Part shown: one piece after another, positions 59,824 through 64,000 of the stretch
How the letters are laid out: the number at the start of each line of letters is the position of its first letter
Position numbering within the stretch: position 1 is the stretch's first letter
DNA from: Olivibacter oleidegradans
GTDB taxonomy: Bacteria > Bacteroidota > Bacteroidia > Sphingobacteriales > Sphingobacteriaceae
Assembly (NCBI RefSeq): GCF_042432805.1
Contig: NZ_JBHLWO010000001.1
Location: forward strand, 1,116,001-1,180,000
Length of the DNA stretch: 64,000 bases
Direction of reading: 5' to 3'
Notes under the pieces: generated by a model
What the model saw: only the letters and a program-made list of their open reading frames with translations
Database searches by the model: none
Told to the model about the DNA's origin: nothing
Translations under genes and position numbers: made by a program

Positions 59824-60393
59824 ATGAATACATTGGAAGGATGTAAAACATATTTGGAGAGTGTAATAAAGCAGTTCCTGTACTATAAAAAGTTGGGCGA
59901 ACAGGCGATTGCCCAATTGGACGATACAAGTCTTCATTGGCAATACAATCAAGAAAGTAATAGCATCACTATTATCGTGCAACATTTAACAGGAAATATG
60001 TTGTCGAGATTTACAGATTTTCTAACTACTGATGGTGAGAAGACCTGGCGCAAGCGGGATGAGGAGTTCGAAGACCAACCAATTGATAGAAAGGAGTTGA
60101 TGATTGTTTGGAATAAAGGTTGGACCTGTTTGCTCGATACCATGTATAATCTGCGCCCATCCGACCTTGATTCTATTATATATATAAGGAACGAGGGGCA
60201 TACCGTCGTGGAAGCAATAAACAGACAGCTGGCACATTACGCTTATCACGTAGGTCAAATTGTTTATTTAGCAAAAATGATCAAAGACGATACTTGGGAA
60301 ACCTTATCGATTCCACGTAACGGCTCTGCACAATATAATCGAAAAAAATTTGGCCAAAAGAAAAGTAAGCGTCATTTTACAGACAAGCCCTAA
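59824..60393 (+). CDS. DUF1572 family protein (DinB superfamily)
   Basis: 189-residue DUF1572 protein of the DinB/YfiT helical superfamily. Metal-ligand histidines lie in IVQHLTGNMLSRFTDFL (near residue 52) and AHYAYHVGQIVYLAK (near 137-147). Related enzymes transfer bacillithiol-like thiols, but the activity is unproven here. It follows the NTF2 gene by 18 bases and ends six bases before the convergent tag gene. Confidence 0.88.
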   Translation: MNTLEGCKTYLESVIKQFLYYKKLGEQAIAQLDDTSLHWQYNQESNSITIIVQHLTGNMLSRFTDFLTTDGEKTWRKRDEEFEDQPIDRKELMIVWNKGWTCLLDTMYNLRPSDLDSIIYIRNEGHTVVEAINRQLAHYAYHVGQIVYLAKMIKDDTWETLSIPRNGSAQYNRKKFGQKKSKRHFTDKP

Positions 60394-60399
60394 TGATAA

Positions 60400-60954
60400 C
60401 TATTTAAAAGAACAATCCACCTCGTGGTCATTTACCATGCCAACTGCTTGCATATAGGCATAGCAAATAGTACTTCCAAAAAATTTCATTCCTCGTTTTT
60501 TTAAGTCTTTCGCAATGGCATCGGATTCAGCGGATGTTGTCATAAATGACCTGTAGTTATCAACTTTATTGTTGATTATTTGCTGATTGGGCATAAAAGA
60601 ATATAAATAGCTATAAAATGATCCGAATTCTTTCTGAATGCTTAGAAATATAATTGCGTTGGATATGGCTGCTTTCACTTTTCCTCTGTTACGTATTACT
60701 TCAGGGTCTTGAAGGATACGATCTACATCTTCGTCCGTAAATTGAGCGACCTTTTGAGCATCGAAATCGGCAAAATTCCGTCGATAGCCTTCTCTTTTTC
60801 GTAATATGGTGATCCAGCTAAGACCGGCCTGTGCCGACTCCAAAATCAAAAATTCAAATAAAGTTTTATCATCGGTTACCGCTTTGCCCCATTCCTCATC
60901 ATGGTAAGCCATGTAAAGCGGGTCATTGCCGCACCATCCGCATCTTTTTATCAT
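60400..60954 (-). CDS. tag: DNA-3-methyladenine glycosylase I
   Basis: 184-residue Tag, which removes 3-methyladenine from DNA. It starts MIKRCGWCGNDPLYMAYHDEEWG; zinc ligands Cys4/His17 in this segment and His/Cys in VNDHEVDCSF at the end are all present. The helix-hairpin region DVDRILQDPEVIRNRGKVKAAISNA is typical. It is next to an alkyltransferase-like gene, consistent with a small alkylation-repair unit. Confidence 0.95.
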   Translation of the reverse strand: MIKRCGWCGNDPLYMAYHDEEWGKAVTDDKTLFEFLILESAQAGLSWITILRKREGYRRNFADFDAQKVAQFTDEDVDRILQDPEVIRNRGKVKAAISNAIIFLSIQKEFGSFYSYLYSFMPNQQIINNKVDNYRSFMTTSAESDAIAKDLKKRGMKFFGSTICYAYMQAVGMVNDHEVDCSFK

Positions 60955-60973
60955 ATATACGTCTCTGTTATTG

Positions 60974-61303
60974 TTATAATTCGTTCAGTGGGTCCCAGTA
61001 AATGGTCTTGAAGTTAACTACTCGATCGTTTTCTACTGTGATTCCTTCGTTTTCTAAGAGCTGCTGCATCAAGGTGGGATGACCGAAAGCTGCTTTAGCA
61101 CTTAACTGGCCTTTGCTGTTTAGTACGCGGTGTGCGGGAACCGGTGGATCAGCTTTTCCGGCATTTCCCATTGCGTAACCTACCATTCGTGCAGCACCGT
61201 CCCTTCCAAGTGCCCGTGCGATAGCTCCATAAGAAGTAACCCTTCCTTCCGGAATCTGTCTAACCAACGCATAAACACACTCGTAAAAATTTAGTTCTTC
61301 CAC
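60974..61303 (-). CDS. Alkyltransferase-like protein (ATL)
   Basis: 109-residue MGMT C-terminal-domain protein. The DNA-binding helix is RVTSYGAIARALGRDGAARMVGYAMG, and the usual PCHR active-site motif reads PAHRVLNSKG: the alkyl-accepting Cys is Ala. ATL proteins of this type bind O6-alkylguanine and recruit nucleotide excision repair instead of removing the alkyl group. It lies 19 bases upstream of tag in the same transcript. Confidence 0.9.
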   Translation of the reverse strand: MEELNFYECVYALVRQIPEGRVTSYGAIARALGRDGAARMVGYAMGNAGKADPPVPAHRVLNSKGQLSAKAAFGHPTLMQQLLENEGITVENDRVVNFKTIYWDPLNEL

Positions 61304-61366
61304 CGTGGAACTTGCTTAAATTGCTAAATTAGTTATTTTCCCTATTAAAAACTGCATCTTTGTGTC

Positions 61367-62074
61367 ATGTCTAAAGGAACGTTATATTTATTGCCGGTAC
61401 CGTTATCTGATCAGGCAGCATCGGCGTCTTATACCACTTATTTTTCTGAGGTCGTCAATGCGATTGATGAGTATATCGTCGAAAACGAAAAAACGGCCCG
61501 TAAATTTTTAAAGCAAGCAGGATTGAAAATGCCGCAGCAACAATTGGTCCTTCATGATTATGGGAAACATGCAAGAGATGAATACGATAAAGATCGCTTT
61601 TTTAAGGCCTTGCTGGAAGGTAAGGACGTCGGTTTAATGAGCGAGGCGGGTTGTCCGGGAATTGCGGATCCAGGCGCAGATATTGTTGCCCGAGCCCATC
61701 AACTGGGTATTAAAGTGAGACCGCTTGTGGGGCCTAACTCGATGATATTGGCGTTGATGGCTTCAGGATTCAATGGGCAAACTTTTGCGTTCCATGGATA
61801 TTTGCCTATTGATAAAGCGGCCCGTGCAAAGAAAATAAAAGAATTAGAACAGGTTGCTCAGAAAGCTAAGCAAACCCAGTTATTTATGGAAACTCCTTTT
61901 CGAAATAATCAATTGTTGGAAGAAGTGTTGAAGGTATGCTCCCCTAAAACCCGTTTATGCATTGCGTGCAATATTACCGATCCGGATGAATGGATCAGTA
62001 GTGATAGCATTGAGAACTGGAAAAAGAAAAAGGTGGATCTGCATAAAAAACCAGCGATTTTTTTACTGCTTTAA
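61367..62074 (+). CDS. SAM-dependent methyltransferase, RsmI/YraL-like paralogue
   Basis: 235-residue tetrapyrrole-methylase-fold enzyme. GTLYLLPVPLSD at the start and LMSEAGCPGIADPGADIVARAHQLGIKVRPLVGPNSMILALMASG in the middle are RsmI-like. Compared with RsmI it lacks part of the C-terminus, so it may be a Bacteroidota-specific paralogue methylating rRNA or another target. A CATCTTTG near-consensus -7 box ends five bases before the ATG, suggesting a leaderless or nearly leaderless mRNA. Confidence 0.88.
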   Translation: MSKGTLYLLPVPLSDQAASASYTTYFSEVVNAIDEYIVENEKTARKFLKQAGLKMPQQQLVLHDYGKHARDEYDKDRFFKALLEGKDVGLMSEAGCPGIADPGADIVARAHQLGIKVRPLVGPNSMILALMASGFNGQTFAFHGYLPIDKAARAKKIKELEQVAQKAKQTQLFMETPFRNNQLLEEVLKVCSPKTRLCIACNITDPDEWISSDSIENWKKKKVDLHKKPAIFLLL

Positions 62075-62107
62075 GGATTATCTTAAATAAGTAATGCTGT
62101 TATTCCA

Positions 62108-62150
62108 AACAGCGCGTACCTTAAGATTTAATCTTTTAGTACACGCTGTT
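62108..62150. terminator. Hairpin between convergent genes at 62.1 kb
   Basis: AACAGCGCGTAC (62108-62119) pairs with GTACACGCTGTT (62139-62150) with one wobble; the loop can pair further. T-runs are weak on both sides, but its convergent placement supports a terminator. Confidence 0.6.
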
Positions 62151-62167
62151 AATTTGTACAATGGGAA

Positions 62168-63697
62168 TCAAAACGTTTCCGTTCGATTATCATCCCATGC
62201 TTGGTTCCATTCAATCTGAAATTGATTCTGTTTGTCTGCATCCACTAGTAGTTTACCTTTAAACAGTAACTGTACATTGTTTTTTATGGAGCTGCTGACT
62301 GTAAAGGTCCTCAATAATGTATCGTCCTCATCATAAACATTTACGATATAACCTAATTCAACAGGGTTGCTTACATCCCCAATGAATTGATTAAAACTTA
62401 AGCTTTTATGATCGCTATTGAATAGTGGATAAAATACAATGTTTGTTGCTTCATCTTCTACGGAACTTGGAGAGGTGCTAAATGGGGTGTAAACAAGTGG
62501 GGCATGTTCGCTATGGATGCTAATTTTCCGTACATGAGCCAAGTCTTCTTCGTCCGTAAATTCAAATTTCACCTGACTAAAATACCGTTTCAGGCTAACG
62601 TCGATTTGTGTATTGCTGTTAACCTCCAAATGGGGGATGTGCGCCCCGAAGATATGTGCATCGTGGTTGCTGAAATGATTAGAAAGGTATAGATCAGAGG
62701 CCGTTGTTAGGACTTGTGGCAATAATAACTCCGCTTTTGAAACATTGGAGGTAATGAAGGCGTAATAGCTTCCCGAAGATAATTTAAAGGATAAATCAAC
62801 TCCTTCGTCCGAAGGATTGAACGTCGTACTGCCTTGCAATGCTAGTAAATGGTCGTCCGCATTAAAGATAAAATAATGGATTTTGCTAATGTTGTCTGTC
62901 GACTCTTCCGGCCTGTCTTGATTATAAATACCGGAAAGGCGGAAGTTATCGAGTTTAAAAGTACCACGATTTGGATCGAAATCGTTCGCATCTCCCCTTT
63001 CGCCTTCAAAAGGCTCTATCTTGATCGTTAAACGTTGCGCTTGTATAATCGTACGCAGATCCGATAAATTAAACTCATAACTATTTCTAGCATTGTCTTT
63101 CGTGTTGGCAAACTGATTGTCGGCTGATAAAAGCGTGTAGGAGTTGCCATTGTCTGTTGAGAAATACAGGCTAAAGTTCTTCGGACCGGTTCCCGAGCTT
63201 CCTACATCAAAGGCCAGTTTGCTTATCTCAGAAACGCCCGTCAACGGCATAGTAATCACCAAAGATTGTAAGCCTTTTAAACTTAAGCTTCTACCAGCTG
63301 GATAAGGACTCAATCCGTAACCAGCTGTAAAACCAGGTGATGTGTCAGCTGCTTGAAAGGATATAGATGCTGATGAAGTGTTGATTGCTATATCCGGTAA
63401 TAAATTTTCCTCATTAAAAGACCAAAAGTATACATATTGTTCCTGAGGACTCGGCTCTAATGGCATCGCAGACACTAAGCTAGGGGCTCCGTGGCTAGAC
63501 AATCGCGACAAACTCAAGGAATGAGGGCTTGCAAGTGGTGTAATACTTGTTGAAAAGCCCTTAAGCTTAAAACGAACAGTGTGTAAGGTCTCTTCCTGCG
63601 GTTTGGTTGGAAGCTGAGGTGCCGGTTTCTCACAACTTAAAAACAGAAAAGGGAAAAGGAGAAACAAGAGGCAAGATTTGTAAAGTAACGTTTTCAT
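62168..63697 (-). CDS. FimB/Mfa2-like lipoprotein with inserted beta-sandwich domain
   Basis: 509-residue lipoprotein (LLFPFLFLSCEKP lipobox). Residues about 85-260 resemble a jelly-roll, with YVYFWSFNEENLLPDIAIN and IKIEPFEGERGDANDFDPNRGTFKLDNFRLSG. The remainder (about 260-509) has a Mfa2/FimB-like flavour: ISKIHYFIFNADDHLLALQG, then SGSYYAFITSNVSKAEL. Mfa2-type proteins anchor or cap minor fimbriae. Assignment is tentative. The partial gene upstream may encode a related fimbrial or surface component. Confidence 0.6.
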   Translation of the reverse strand: MKTLLYKSCLLFLLFPFLFLSCEKPAPQLPTKPQEETLHTVRFKLKGFSTSITPLASPHSLSLSRLSSHGAPSLVSAMPLEPSPQEQYVYFWSFNEENLLPDIAINTSSASISFQAADTSPGFTAGYGLSPYPAGRSLSLKGLQSLVITMPLTGVSEISKLAFDVGSSGTGPKNFSLYFSTDNGNSYTLLSADNQFANTKDNARNSYEFNLSDLRTIIQAQRLTIKIEPFEGERGDANDFDPNRGTFKLDNFRLSGIYNQDRPEESTDNISKIHYFIFNADDHLLALQGSTTFNPSDEGVDLSFKLSSGSYYAFITSNVSKAELLLPQVLTTASDLYLSNHFSNHDAHIFGAHIPHLEVNSNTQIDVSLKRYFSQVKFEFTDEEDLAHVRKISIHSEHAPLVYTPFSTSPSSVEDEATNIVFYPLFNSDHKSLSFNQFIGDVSNPVELGYIVNVYDEDDTLLRTFTVSSSIKNNVQLLFKGKLLVDADKQNQFQIEWNQAWDDNRTETF

Positions 63698-63888
63698 AAT
63701 CCGTTTAGTTTTTTAGGTTATAGGTAGGTTTTCCTTATAAAGCGATAAGAAAACCATGAATGAGACGGATAATGTCAATTATCGGTGACTCTCTTTGCAA
63801 TAATAGCTAATTCTGCCTTAACTGTCTAAGACAGAGCTAAGAATGAACAAAGTGAACAGGATGATAAATTGCGTGTGGGATAGGTTAA

Positions 63889-63921
63889 GCGTGCCTAAAG
63901 CCATTTCGGTTTTAGGCATGC
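63889..63921 (-). terminator. Hairpin downstream of the partial gene at the window end
   Basis: GCGTGCCTAAAGCC (63889-63902) pairs with GGTTTTAGGCATGC (63908-63921) with two wobbles, over a 5-base loop. It lies about 15 bases after the candidate stop of the next upstream gene. The T-run is poor. Confidence 0.5.
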
Positions 63922-63935
63922 TACTAAAGAGGAGG

Positions 63936-63998
63936 CTAGTAGTTTATAAGGTCAAAGCCAATATCTCTCCTAAAATTTTTACCCTCAAAGTAAATCCG
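63936..63998 (-). CDS. C-terminal fragment of an unidentified gene (cut by window end)
   Basis: Reading leftwards from the window edge, one frame encodes the 20-residue end RIYFEGKNFRRDIGFDLINY followed by TAG at 63938-63936. The alternating aromatic and charged residues look protein-like, and a hairpin follows. Another frame is also open for 18 codons, so the call is weak. Confidence 0.3.
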   Translation of the reverse strand, partial: RIYFEGKNFRRDIGFDLINY

Positions 63999-64000
63999 CC

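Overview
The window is 64 kb of a Bacteroidota chromosome, most likely from the Sphingobacteriales (Sphingobacterium/Pedobacter/Olivibacter-like). This rests on DUF2911, DUF5686 and DUF6952 families, an rplM-rpsI-rpsB-tsf operon, secreted PIG-L and GH2 enzymes, no Shine-Dalgarno sequences, and many copies of the Bacteroidota -7 promoter box TAnnTTTG. The species is an inference. No phage, plasmid, CRISPR or complete insertion sequence was seen.

Layout: 1-5 kb holds the end of a DUF4091 hydrolase, a DUF2911 protein, ffh and the ComM-like ATPase. 5-13 kb holds the ribosomal/EF-Ts operon, a MATE pump, two identical tRNA-Asp genes, prfA with a divergent MFS transporter, and lpxH. 13-24 kb holds a secreted GH2 glycosidase, a prolyl oligopeptidase lipoprotein, the xseA-xseB-TraB operon, a DUF5686 outer-membrane protein and a DinB protein. 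24-28 kb holds kbl and the operon pheS / degenerate Rieske-like lipoprotein / TetR. 28-34 kb is a compact minus-strand operon (hypothetical, rdgB, secreted PIG-L, two tiny membrane proteins, Na+:solute symporter), preceded by a PAP2 phosphatase.

A 379-bp MITE-like element lies at 34.3-34.7 kb, followed by a SurA-like chaperone. 36-45 kb holds a double NTF2 protein, cysS, the operon mutL / rhomboid / rhomboid / EEP, and a threonine aldolase. 44.6-45.0 kb is a gene-free stretch with DnaA-box-like repeats; most genes on its left run leftward and most on its right run rightward. 45-49 kb holds peroxiredoxin / thioredoxin / DUF6952, tRNA-Arg(CCU), an SDR with an AraC regulator, and an ATPase. 49.2-49.9 kb is a T-rich spacer with a possible 59-codon membrane microprotein. 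50-57 kb holds a complete RND tripartite pump and an exported PCMT. 57-62 kb holds a MocR regulator, small stress-type enzymes, Tag, an ATL protein and an RsmI-like methyltransferase. 62-64 kb holds a FimB/Mfa2-like lipoprotein and the end of an upstream gene.

Most of the content is housekeeping. The most unusual items are the MITE-like element, an 18-nt promoter core repeated identically before prfA, xseA and pheS, genes that look leaderless (xseA most clearly), the PIG-L/microprotein/symporter operon, and the possible replication origin.
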